The notes beneath the pieces are model-generated. The model saw nothing but the letters and a program-made list of their open reading frames with translations. It was not told the DNA's origin and did no database searches. A program made the position numbers and the translations under genes. Of a DNA stretch of 53,277 nt, positions 42,936-53,181 are shown piece after piece; position 1 is the first letter of the stretch; the number at the start of each line of letters is the position of its first letter. Origin of the DNA: Pleurotus djamor (taxonomy: Eukaryota > Basidiomycota > Agaricomycetes > Agaricales > Pleurotaceae); assembly GCA_029747585.1 (NCBI GenBank), contig JAPEVF010000300.1, forward strand, positions 1 through 53,277, read 5' to 3'.

Positions 42936-43703
42936 TCAACCTCCGGTCACGGTCAAACACGCTTTAGGACACCTCCCCACGCACCTTCGAGTCGAGATCG
43001 AATAGACTTCAATGATTCTCGAAATCGTCATCAGGCATACCCATAGACTAGCTACAGTGATACGCGGAAGCCATGTCACTCCCGGGGGCCTATAGAGGTC
43101 GAGATCCTTTAGGATCAATAAAATTCTCAATAAATTATGGAATTTATCAAATCGCGATACCAGGTCATTCAGAGCGGAATATATGCCAGAGGTATGTACT
43201 ACAGCAGCCAAAGCTCGCGAGCAAATCGGTACAGAGGCCTGAAGGCCTGATGAACAACTGTAGAAGAAAAGATATAGAGAGGAGCATTCTGCCATGCGGG
43301 CTACGGAGCCCACTGGGAGCAAGAACAAGCACCCCGCGAACAAGGGGAAATGACGGAAGATCGAACGTGTCCAAGAAGTAGGTGTGACGTGACAGCTCTG
43401 CAGGTCGACGGAGCGGGTGCTGTGGATGTGAAGGTATTGGTGTCGGGGTATTACAATTGAGGCTGCGGCGGGTACGTGAGGCGTCGAGTTCCAGCGGAGT
43501 GAAATTGCGGAGTCCATGACCATTGAAGCATCGTCGAATTCAATGTCGATGAGCGTAGCGAATGGTTGAGGATGGGGGTACCGACGTGATGCGAGTGCTA
43601 GCTGTACTGGTAGTAGTGGTAGTGGCGCAGACACGAATTTGCACTTGAAGGTAGGGTCAGCGTCTGAGGTTTCGAGTGTAGAGTCTGTGAGCGGACTAGG
43701 TTT
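42936..43703 (-). CDS. hypothetical protein, coding exon(s) only partly resolved
   Basis: On the minus strand an open frame begins after a CCTAG acceptor near 43703. It reads SPLTDSTLETSDADPTFKC, then KFVSAPLPLLPVQLALASRR, ATLIDIEFDDASMVMDSAIS, LRWNSTPHVPAAASIVIPRH, QYLHIHSTRSVDLQSCHVTP. This alternation of Pro and hydrophobic strands looks like real protein. Downstream the frame stays open to 42936, but the sequence becomes Cys/Leu-rich and less convincing, so an unplaced intron is likely after CHVTP. Upstream exon and start codon are not settled. No family recognised with confidence. Confidence 0.4.
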   Translation of the reverse strand, partial: KPSPLTDSTLETSDADPTFKCKFVSAPLPLLPVQLALASRRYPHPQPFATLIDIEFDDASMVMDSAISLRWNSTPHVPAAASIVIPRHQYLHIHSTRSVDLQSCHVTPTSWTRSIFRHFPLFAGCLFLLPVGSVARMAECSSLYLFFYSCSSGLQASVPICSRALAAVVHTSGIYSALNDLVSRFDKFHNLLRILLILKDLDLYRPPGVTWLPRITVASLWVCLMTISRIIEVYSISTRRCVGRCPKACLTVTGG

Positions 43704-44334
43704 TCAAGAAGCTTGCGAGACACGGTGATTGCTTTTGCTTTTGCGCGGTGTGTGGACGTAAACGTTTCGAAGCGAAAGGGTACGAAAAGTCACCTATTCC
43801 GACTGAACGCGCGAAAGGTCCATGGAGGCATTGAACACCAGGGTTTGGAGGATAACGACGCAAGGTCGAGTGAGCCTAAAGTGACCCTTTTTCGTCAATT
43901 CATTCATCTTGTCTTCAAGTGCAGTCTTGGACGGTGGGCACAGTATACACCCAAAGGTTACGGAAGCTCAGTCGAGAAGCGACCTGAATACGGTCATGAG
44001 GGATGGGTAGTAGGGAGGGGTGCTTGAAACCCTACCTCGACGTGTGTGTTATCTTTGATGGTGCGCCTCAGACGAGTTCGGTGCAGCGTATGGAGCAGGG
44101 GCATCGTTGAAGAGAAGCAGACGAGGACGTGAGGGTTGTGGTTTGTGACGCATTGATGGCCTGAGCTAGGATTTGACTGCGAGTTAAGCCAATGTGGAAG
44201 GCCTTTCGGGACCTGTGGAAGCAACATGAGAAAAAACGAAAACTTCGAGAAGGCGCAGGTTATGACATTCGATATCCCGGGTAAATGCACGCAAAAAGAA
44301 CGCGTTCAAGACCCAACCCAACGATAAGCTCACC

Positions 44335-44595
44335 TCGTTCAGATTACACATCTCCCCCCGTTCCAGCCTCAAAATTCAGGCTGTACGATGGCAGATTATG
44401 CGCCGAGCGGGATGACTCCGTACGAGATGGTTTCAAGGATTTGGGTCCGAGGATCTGATATTGGCATGTGGTGGATGGGCCAGATGTTCATTGCGTGTAC
44501 ACGGGTGCGTCGTGTGATGTCGAAGAGGGTGCGATCCTTTCGAGCCCATCCAAAGTGGTGGTTGATGGGCTCATTGGCGAAGACGGTGTCGGAGG
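44335..44595 (-). pseudogene. broken partial copy of the gene at 37599-38354
   Basis: On the minus strand this stretch matches the 5' half of the hypothetical gene 6.2 kb to the left. Shared features are TCGCCAATGAGCCCATCAA, GATGGG-TCGAAAGGAT, ACGACGC, ACATCTGGCCCA, and a GAACGAG exon end followed by a good donor. The copy has a stop after DAPVYTQ and further frame breaks. After the donor the similarity fades: the following part is not recognisably homologous to the rest of the parent gene. It is a partial duplicate that no longer codes for protein. Confidence 0.65.
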
Positions 44596-44764
44596 TGAGA
44601 GGAAAACGTTTCTCACGATCTTGGTGAAATTTGGACCATCTTCTCCAACTCTAAACGCAACCATGACTTCAACGCACCAGCGCATCACCGAAAGATTCAA
44701 GAAAACTCAATCTTCTATGTCGTCGACGTAAAGTTATCTAGTCTTGTCGTCGTCGTTGACGCGT

Positions 44765-45835
44765 CTAATGAAACTCAAAGGTCCATAACCGCCTGCCAGT
44801 AAATTCACTGGCAGCATAGGATATACTGGTCTTCCCAACGTTATGAAGATCAGACCAAATTGGAACGGCTAAAACCGCGCAGAAGAGGTACGTGAACAAC
44901 TGCATACGAATGAGATTCTGAATTGATGTCCGAACTTGAGCAGGTGGTTGACGCACCATGTATGTCTTGTGGTCGTACTGCGCTCCCTTTCCGGACGTGA
45001 TTCGATATCCAAGTACTGCATGTGCAGCAAGGAGTAGGATGGGTGCCTCTGCGGCGACGCCTCCAGCCCACAGAATACCATAGCCCAAAGGTATCATCAA
45101 TAAAGTGATAACAAAACGCGATCGGGCTTCACCAATCGCAACTGGGAGCGTCTTTCTTCCTATCGCCCTATCCCCTTCGATATCACGGAGGTCCTGAGCC
45201 TGCGCCATCACTCCTACCCATAGTCCAACAACCAACATAAAACGCTGGATCTCCGCTGTCGGTACTGCCACGGCCTTGTATGTCCCCCCAATGAACGCCC
45301 AAGCCCCCAACATCATTCCAACGGTATTCTTGACGAACCAATGTCCCCCGGCAGGAATCAAACACAGTACCCCCGTTATGGCGATCCACATCAACGTTTC
45401 TGGAACCTGCCTCCCATTCTTCGCTGCGATTCCCAAAAAGCACGCAACACACGTCACCCACCGACGTTTCGCCCCCTCGATGCTAACCTTGCCTGTGACG
45501 AGAGGTCGATCTGGCTTATTGATCCGGTCTTCTTCGAGGCCGGTAACCTGGTTGGATAGGTTGAAGAAATATATGAACGCGGTTACCCATGGAATGAATG
45601 CGACGGCGTGAAGAGGGGGCAAAGAAGCGTGTTTCGTTGCTCCGAGGGCGACGATAAGACCAGGGATGAGAGTTGCCGACCAATCCCGCCAACTGAACGC
45701 AAGGAACAGGTCAAGCTCGGCACTCAAAATACGAGGGACGAAAGCGATACTCAGGTCGCTCCGGATGGGAGAGACATGGTCGCCGAGCTGAGAAGGCGAA
45801 TGCACAAACGAAAGGCTGGTGGTGGCCGAGGACAT
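44765..45835 (-). CDS. UbiA-family membrane prenyltransferase / terpene cyclase-like enzyme 1
   Basis: Single-exon gene of 356 residues with about eight or nine membrane helices. Motif 1 reads NLSNQVTGLEEDRINKPDRP; motif 2 reads DLRDIEGDRAIGRKTLPVAI. The order and spacing are those of the UbiA superfamily, intramembrane enzymes that use Mg2+ and prenyl diphosphates. Compared with the usual NDxxDxxxD of motif 1, the first and second Asp are replaced by Gln and Gly while the last Asp and two Glu remain. This altered motif, and the neighbouring GMC oxidoreductase and second UbiA gene, favour a role in terpenoid biosynthesis (prenyl transfer or UbiA-type terpene cyclisation) over ubiquinone or heme synthesis. 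Likely in the ER membrane. Confidence 0.82.
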   Translation of the reverse strand: MSSATTSLSFVHSPSQLGDHVSPIRSDLSIAFVPRILSAELDLFLAFSWRDWSATLIPGLIVALGATKHASLPPLHAVAFIPWVTAFIYFFNLSNQVTGLEEDRINKPDRPLVTGKVSIEGAKRRWVTCVACFLGIAAKNGRQVPETLMWIAITGVLCLIPAGGHWFVKNTVGMMLGAWAFIGGTYKAVAVPTAEIQRFMLVVGLWVGVMAQAQDLRDIEGDRAIGRKTLPVAIGEARSRFVITLLMIPLGYGILWAGGVAAEAPILLLAAHAVLGYRITSGKGAQYDHKTYMVRQPPAQVRTSIQNLIRMQLFTYLFCAVLAVPIWSDLHNVGKTSISYAASEFTGRRLWTFEFH

Positions 45836-45936
45836 GGTTTGTTGTCTGCCCCTTCTTGAATATTTTTCTTTTCTGAATCATCCGATGTGACAGGCATATC
45901 GAATAGTATGTAGGGTCTTCATGTGGCCCTGACTGT

Positions 45937-46280
45937 AGTTGATCCAAACTCTTGGACGCGCGGAAGGCTTTTCGGAGATTTTTGCGAATGCTCAATGGGC
46001 GTTCAACGTTCAACTATCAAGCCCGTTAGAACCACTGGGCACGTCCTCATCTACATACGAAGATCACAAACATCTTGCTTTGGTCTCTATGCTGGGAACC
46101 ACAATGGAGAAAGCCATGGCCTCCATCGTTATCGAGCGTCAAGTCCGAATCCCCGGACCGTTCACCCGTTCGCCGAAATCTACATCGAAGGACAACTTGT
46201 TATCGAATGAAGACGAACTTTGGGTACACTCCAATCTTGGGGCCGATGAAGACAAGAGAGCATCCTTTTTGGCAATCTAA
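45937..46280 (+). other. isolated exon-like ORF inside the UbiA/GMC group
   Basis: After a textbook branch and acceptor (CTGACTGTAG ending at 45936) a plus-strand frame stays open for 114 codons to a TAA at 46278-46280. Pieces include GRAEGFSEIFANAQWAFNVQ, YEDHKHLALVSMLGTTMEKA and LLSNEDELWVHSNLGADEDK. Composition is protein-like, but no upstream exon, start or family was found. It may be the last exon of a gene lost by rearrangement. Confidence 0.3.
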
Positions 46281-46484
46281 CAGCAAGGGCACTACGCTTA
46301 TCGAAGGTCAAACCAGAGCGGAATAGTCAAGATAGCACAAAACAGGTATGTGTACAACTGGAACACGTCCACATGCATATAGGTTAAGGTCTCGATATGA
46401 TTTTAAGTTTCCGAACCCGTATTACATAGCTTGCAGACCGAATTACCAGGTTGAACGCAATTTGCCATTAAGACAAGGGCCCTG

Positions 46485-48537
46485 TCATGCACCATTGAGT
46501 TTTATCAAATCTGCACATTTTTCAGCGACGACAACGGCAGGAGCCATAGTGTGCGTGGTGACAATTTCAGGGAACACGGAGGTATCGCATATCCTCAGCC
46601 CTTGGACACCATGCACCTTCAAATCGTCGTCAACAACGCCAGGTTGACGGTCGTCTTCAGGAGCCATACGACAGGTCGACGTGTAATGATATGATGTCCG
46701 GATACAATTGTGAATGAAAGTGTCGATGTCGGAGTCGCTGGTCGAGGCAGGGACATAGATAAGCTTCAAGGGGTATCCTTGGTGTTCCATGCGCTCGGCT
46801 AGTTTCAAGGCAAGCCGCGTTCCCTTGCGTAAAGGGACATAGTCGTCAGGATCACTGAGATATGCAACGTCAACCGTAGCTCGTTCGTGGGGGTCTGTAG
46901 ACGATAGTCGTACATTTCCATGCGATTTAGGCTTGACCAAGCAGACCATCAAGGTGAAGCAGCCGACTTTATCAAGGGGAGACGTGAAGTCTTCAGTGCA
47001 TCGGTTAGGCACCGGCATGATCTCGATGTCTGGTAGATTCTGTGGTTGGGTGACATCTAGTTTGGATGGCGCATTTTTGACGGGTACAGAGTCTTCGTTA
47101 AGGTTGGGCGTTTGGATGAAGATGGTCCAGTTGAGGAATGCTCTTCCAAATGAGCCCGAGCCCGAGATTAAGTATCTAACAAATTCTTTGATGGCATGAA
47201 GGGGTTGGTTGCGGATTCGATGTAATGAATCCTCCATCGGAACTTCGAAGGTGACGATGACGTTAGCGTGATCTTTCTGTTGGTCGCGGAGTTTTGTAAC
47301 GAGAGGGATGGAAATGTGCGAGAGAGACAAACCAAGTAGCTGCCGACCCCAGGCATGTCCTTGACCACTTTGATGCCAAACTCGCTCAGATGTGCTGCAG
47401 GTCCGATACCACTTTGATGAAGGAAGTCAATCAAGGGTGGAAACGATCTCACTAGGAGCACATACCTCAACATGAGCAGCTGCGGAGTTGCTACAGCACC
47501 CGCACAGAGAATGATCTCTTTGCTTGTTTGGATGTAAAACGTGCGAGGTGATTGTCCTCTGTCTTCGTAATAAACACCGATGGCGCGGAGCTCTCCATCG
47601 ATCGTGTCGACTTTCAGACGTGTCACAATCGTCTCCACGCAAATCACTAGGTTCGGCCTACCCTGCACCGTTTCCTTGGGAAGGAAAGCATCTCGTGTAG
47701 AGACTCTGCGACTGGAGGAGTCGATGATGGTGTCTAGACAGGCATAACACGTTGCGGGTGCGGTGGGTGAATTAATATCGACAGCCTGTGAGATACCAAC
47801 ACTGTCGGCTGCGCGAAGGATACTATATGAGTTGATCATCAGATCTCATTTCACCTTGGGAAGACCAGAACGTACTGTTTCATGCACCGGAATGGAGTAC
47901 TAGGAAAAGATTGGTTAATCCATGGACCTACTCGATGTCAGCACCATGTGAATGAGGGGAGGTTGAGCACACAAGGACCTACCAAGCTTGCCACGATGCT
48001 TCGGAGCAGGGTGACTGAGGGACTGCTCGGACTTGATGAAATAGGGTAGTAATCGCTCGTAGCTCCAATCTGGATGCCCTTGATCGCGCCACAGGTTGTA
48101 GTCCCCTACGCCTCTGGTGTACACACAAGAATTGATGCGAGAACCACCTCCGAGTCCTTCGCCAATGACTGCATGCGAGCCAGCGTTACCTGGAAAATTT
48201 GGCTTTACGAGAGGAAAGATAGCCGCAGGGGCATCGTTGGCAATGAAATTGGCAGATAACAAGGGGACACGAGACGACCAAGTGTCACCAACGGCGCCGC
48301 GTTCAATGAGCAATACGGTCACATTGGGGTCTTCACTCAGTCGAGAAGCAAGGCAGCAGCCAGCTGTTCCACCTAGAGGGAAGGGCGGTAAGTGTCCGAT
48401 CAAATTGTGAACGTAGATAAATGAAAAGGCTCAATATTCACCTCCAACACAACGATGTAATCAAACGACGTATAGCGGTTGTACAGCTCAGAGGCGCGGA
48501 GACTAGGATAGGAGCTTGAGAAAGGCCACATTAGCAT
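46485..48537 (-). CDS. GMC oxidoreductase (aryl-alcohol oxidase / choline dehydrogenase-like), N-terminal frame break
   Basis: FAD-dependent alcohol or sugar oxidase family. The start at 48537 gives MLMWPFSSSYPSLRASELYN and then YTSFDYIVV. The expected Rossmann glycines follow after an intron as GGTAGCCLASRLSEDPNVTV, but the exon junction is out of frame by two bases (a TG doubled near 48450). Later parts are intact: GEGLGGGSRINSCVYTRG (GMC signature 1), GAVATPQLLMLR then SGIGPAAHLSEFGIKV (signature 2), SYHYTSTCRMAPEDD and IVTTHTMAPAVVVAEKCADL, which carry the two C-terminal catalytic-site His. About five introns. No secretion signal is evident, fitting an intracellular tailoring enzyme. It lies between two UbiA genes, all on the same strand, as expected for a small terpenoid cluster. 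Either a sequencing slip or an inactivated gene. Confidence 0.78.
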
Positions 48538-49281
48538 TGAGGAGAGAAAGAGCTGGGTCCTAGACCAAGACTATTTGAATGGATCCAACGTCGTCTGTGT
48601 GTGTGTGTGCGCAGGTAAACAGAACCGCGTGTTTTCGGCTAAACAACTGGTTCGAGCGATGTCCGGTGCTTAGCGATAGAGAAACTCACCGCGCTATTTT
48701 CGATCCCATGAAACACACTGCACTCTACGGGGTCATGTTAGAAACATGAGGTGAACTCGCGTCTGGAACAGAATCTTAATCCTATTCAAGTGTCTATGAG
48801 CCACTTTCTCTAGGCATAAGTAGTTCCCCGTGTGACACGTACTTTATGTACCGAAAGAGGACCATGAATAGGACGATCGCGTAGCTTTTCTAGGTCCCAT
48901 TTTCCTCCTGAGGACAGACGTCAGCTCGCAGTCAACCCGCAGCCAGCGGCATTTCTTGAGAATGTCTAATTGGACTTTGAATATGGTGCATATTGTTCCA
49001 ACATTGACGTAGTGTCTATCTGTCGGTGGTCACCAGTCCTGAAGTGGTCAAGCTCAACGCGCGCGCGTCTTGGATGGTGGACGTGGTCAAGGGCGCTCCG
49101 ACGTCCGTTAGCGGTGATAGATACAGGGGACAGGGAGCAGGGGGTGATGAAAACAGTCAAATGCACAACCTTGAACTGCGAGGAGCATCGTAGAAAGTGA
49201 GTAGCCCTTAGTCAAGTGGTATCACGAGCATATGACCCACGGTTGTATTGGTAGATTAATGATACCAAGTCGATACATGCA
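48538..49281. other. spacer between GMC and UbiA-2 genes
   Basis: Contains the GMC promoter and the 3' flank of UbiA-2. No supported gene. Confidence 0.5.
48595..48612 (+). repeat. short TG/GT microsatellite
   Basis: About eight TG units in the GMC promoter region. Confidence 0.7.
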
Positions 49282-50196
49282 TTACATCCACATGGGCGTA
49301 ATAATGACGGTGCAGAGGAGGTAAGCCAGACCCAGCCCCTGGTCAGACATTCAGCAAGTATCCCAACGAGTAGCCATGAGCTGCTAAGCACATACCTTGT
49401 AAGTCGTCGCATCGTATTCTGCACAGCTACCACGAAGCACCCGATAACTCAAAATTGCATGGGTACCAATGATAGCTAGGGGCGCCCTTGATAAGACGCC
49501 TCCCACTTGAAGCACCAACAGACCGATTGGTAAGAAGATAGCCGAGATTATCCACCGAGTACGTTTCTCTCCGAAAACGATGGGAAGCATTTTCCTCCCG
49601 ATTGCCATGTCTCCCTTGACGTCGCGAAGGTCTTGAATATTCGCGACACACCCAGCCCAAACAGCAATGACCATAAAGAACCACTTCATTTGTGTGGGAG
49701 GCGTTGCAACGGTTTGGTACGATCCACTCTGGAGAGCCCACGTTGCCAGTGTCATGCCAATATTGTTCTTCCCAATCCAGTGGTGACCGAGAGGAGTCAA
49801 GGAGAGAAAGGCGGTGGTCAAAAGCCAAACCATCGCCTCTTGCGTCGGTCTCCCAATCGCCAATGTGACGGAAAGGAAACATGCCAATACCGTGACCAAT
49901 CGTAGCTTCGCTCCTGCAAGACTTATCTTGCCAGAAGTGATAGGTCTCCACGGTTTGTTAATCCGATCTTCCTCCACACCAACGATTTGGTTGGAGAGGT
50001 TGAAGAAACAGAGGAATGTCGTTATCCATGGAAGGAACCTTGCGACATTGATGAACGTGGCGGAGGCCTCCCTTGTCGCGGCGATGGCAAGGACAGAACA
50101 AGGGATGAACGTCATGTTCAGATCGCTCCAAATGAGGGAGGTGAAGATGTCGAATTCGTTGGATATGAACGAAAGAGCGTTAGAGATGTCGGGCAT
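49282..50196 (-). CDS. UbiA-family membrane prenyltransferase / terpene cyclase-like enzyme 2
   Basis: Two exons: 49396-50196 (267 codons from MPDISNALSFISNEFDIFTS) and 49282-49338, with a 57-nt intron (GTATGT, branch TCTGAC, acceptor CCAG); the protein has 285 residues. Motif 1 is NLSNQIVGVEEDRINKPWRP and motif 2 is DLRDVKGDMAIGRKMLPIVF. It carries the same Gln and Gly replacements in motif 1 as UbiA-1, so the change is shared and probably functional. The last helix (GLGLAYLLCTVIITPMWM) matches the end of UbiA-1, but some 20 residues before it are missing and the N-terminus is shorter. A paralogue of UbiA-1, probably acting in the same pathway. Confidence 0.82.
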
Positions 50197-51167
50197 GATA
50201 TCTTGACTGCACCTCTAACACCTCAGATTTTCTCTTATTTATTTAGGTTGACCTAAGGTGCATGAGGCCTGGCAAGGAAGCGAATAAGCATAGTGTTGCG
50301 AGCCGGCATTTATCAAGGGTTGTCCTTGCTGTCAAGGGGTGCAAATAACGGCTTACAGGAAGCAAGCCAAAAGCAAGCGACGAAAGTTTGCGCGAGGCGT
50401 GGCATAGTAGGCTTGCCATCTACATACACTGATACGCGTTGCGGTTGGTCATACATAGCAAACCAAGCTTCACTTGAGATCGCGGCGAGTAACGTTGGCT
50501 TGTGAGTGATATTGAGCTCGCCTCCAGGCGCAGATGTGCAGTAAGATCTTCGGGTTCCTGGGCCGGCTGCAGCAGGTAGTGGTTGAAACGTTGATATCCC
50601 GAGCAGCCATGTCTGATGCAGTGTTTGTCTGAACATGACGAAGTCAGACTCGTAAACTTCGTTAACTTCTACCGCCCGACCTATGTCGAGGGAGTCAGTT
50701 TCGGAGTGAGGCAGAGAAAAGGAAGAAACTCAGATATGCACCAGTCAGCCTTGAAGACAATTCCTACGAAAGCTCCCGAAGCCATGTAGCGAAGAAAACG
50801 CAATGAAGGGACTTGACTTTCCCATCCAAACAATTCCAGAGTGGGGAACAAGTGGGGCGTTCAACAAGTCGAAGTTTTACTTAATAATCCTCCCAAGAAA
50901 AGAAATGAACATAGGAATTCAGGAGGAGCAACATGGGTAGATAATGATGCAGATGTCGCGATGTCATAGCGGCAGCATGGTGGTCGGAAACGTTTCCCGA
51001 AACTAAGGCGCCTATAGTACGAGTTGCGGGCAGGCGCTCGTCGCCCCAACCCATTCATTTTTAATTCATTTACTTCCAGTGGGCTTAGTCCTGGATTTTT
51101 TGTACTTCTCAGCCAGGTTCCCTGTCCTCGTGCACCTTGCGTGCACCGTAAGTTGAAATATCCCACG
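50197..51167. other. intergenic between divergent genes
   Basis: Promoters of UbiA-2 (minus) and the F-box gene (plus). ORFs on either strand show no family resemblance. Confidence 0.5.
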
Positions 51168-52960
51168 ATGGCAGAATTGATGCCGAATATTGGCCTCACC
51201 ATTGACTGCCCCGATGAAGGTGAACACCACTTGAAGCCCATCCATATGAGTCTGAGTCTGACCGAAGTTGTTTCTAGAAAATTAAGTTCAACCAACCACC
51301 CCCCAACTCTGATGCTCAGATCCTGATCGATGAAGAGATCGCAAAGTTTGAAGCCGTCGTTCTTGACCAAGATACTACCGAAGCTGTCCGAGCTCTAAAA
51401 GCCCGACGGAACAGTCTTGCCACCATTTCTCGCCTGCCAGCCGAACTCTTATCGCTCATCTTTATCATCAAGCAGCCAGAGTTTCCTGGGCTTTTTGCTC
51501 AGAAATTTCGGAGCGAGGTGATCAGTATCCTCGGCGTCTGTCGCTATTGGAACGAAATTGCAATGAAGACCCCACAACTGTGGACAAATTTTGATCTCTA
51601 CTACCCGTTCTCCAAACCTTATCTCTCGACCTGGGAGTCCACTCGGTCTGCTCAACGGATGAATGAACTGCTCAATCGTGCCAAGTCAAGCCCTTTATCG
51701 CTCAGATGTCTTTTACCAGAGTACGGAGGGCAGGCATTGAGGTTGATTGATATGGGGAATGTGGAACATTTGTGGATTTACTCCCGAACCGCTGCTCCAC
51801 TCTGCAAATTCATTGGGCCTCGATCTGAGATGCCATCTCCTTCGCCTCTGAAAAGCCTGTCTGTTACTCTGCCTATCCAGGGAGTGGACCTTAGCTTGGC
51901 CCCATCAAATCTCCTTTGGAATAATATGCCTTCCCTCCAATCCCTCACACTCACTGGCTTGGCCACACTCGATGTCCTTCCATCACTCCCTTTTCTGAAA
52001 AAATTCACACTGGACCCCGCTCAATCAATGGGAATACATAGTAACTTGACCTTGGCTTGGCTCGTCAACTCCTTGGCCAATACTCCAGCCATCGAATCTA
52101 TCGATGTTCGCTCGCTCTACAACAATTCAGGTCCCAATGCCATCCATATCCCTTCCGATTTGCGCGTATCCCTTGCTTGTTTGAAGCATCTTCGCATCCT
52201 TGGCCTTGACCCCGAGGGACTCCTCTTCGCTCACATCGAAATCCCTCCTTCAGCAATCATCCATGCGTATTGTGTCGATCATACAGCGGACCCACCATCG
52301 AATTTTAGTAACTACCAACACATCATCGAGCGATTCACGCAATGGAATAGTGGATCCACTGTTGAGCGGATTGTCATCATATCTGAAAGTGGGTTTCGCA
52401 TCGACATATACATGCCATGTGAAGGGGATAATCCAAGGCCCTTGCTTCGTCTCTCTCTCGGCATCGCACAACTCCCAGTCGCTATCACGGAATCATGTTT
52501 GGCCGACCTTTGTCACGCTCTGCCCCTCTCGTCTACTCATCGACTCTCTCTCCATATGCGCCATTCCAAGCCCTCGGAAGGTGTTTATCTCGACCCATGG
52601 GTCGAGTTACTCCACGATTTCGTAAACATAAAGAGGCTGGATATTTACGGATCGGGGCACACATTCCCTATATTGAAAGGCCTCTTCAAACCTCCTTATG
52701 ATGACGTCTTGTGCAACTCTACACTTGAGGTTGTAACGATGGTCGATGGCAACCGACATACTCCAGAACGAACGGTCGCCATGAAGTACATTGTTCAGGA
52801 TATGATCCGTGAACGCATGGATGCTGGTGCTCCTTTGAAAGAGATACGTCTCAATGAGGGTTTACTGTCAGACAGTGTTGTAAGGACGGCGTCCAGCCCC
52901 AACAGTCGGTGGTCGGAAAATACAAGGTCGGCGACTAGTCGGGAGTCGGTCGGGTGGTGA
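51168..52960 (+). CDS. F-box protein, 3' end altered by a transposon insertion
   Basis: Start MAELMPNIGLTIDCPDEGEH at 51168. An intron of about 50 nt (donor at 51267 or 51270, acceptor ending 51319) joins in frame to ILIDEEIAKFEAVVLDQDTT. The F-box follows: ISRLPAELLSLIFIIKQPEF, then ISILGVCRYWNEIAMKTPQL and WTNFDLYYPFSKPYL, the usual start of the large Agaricomycete F-box family. The rest is a long leucine-rich, LRR-like region (MPSLQSLTLTGLATLDVLPS, LACLKHLRILGLDPEGLLF). F-box proteins recruit targets to SCF ubiquitin ligases. The last native residues are LKEIRLNEGLLSD; from 52873 the sequence is that of a hAT-like terminal repeat, so the final 29 or so residues come from the element. Confidence 0.85.
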
Positions 52961-53134
52961 CCTGTCCCCGACCACATGGTTTGTCAGGGTAGTGTGATCA
53001 ACAGGAGCATCTCCTGATCCCCCTTATGCTAGCTCTAGTGTTGGTCGAATACTATGNTTTTTTATTATTAGCTTGTTCCCGACGATGCAGCGCTGTCACA
53101 AAGTTCTACCTACCTTTAGCCGAGCTCCCACATA

Positions 53135-53142
53135 TATATAAA
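53135..53142 (+). promoter_or_regulatory. TATA box of the putative transposase gene
   Basis: TATATAAA, 40 nt upstream of the ATG at 53182, inside the putative hAT element. Confidence 0.6.
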
Positions 53143-53181
53143 TGAGCAAGAACAGGTAAGAAATAACCAGCAGCCTTGAAG

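Noticed and set aside
48966..49200. ORFs on both strands with CGCGCG stretch
   Set aside because: Short, no motif, located in the 3' flank of UbiA-2.
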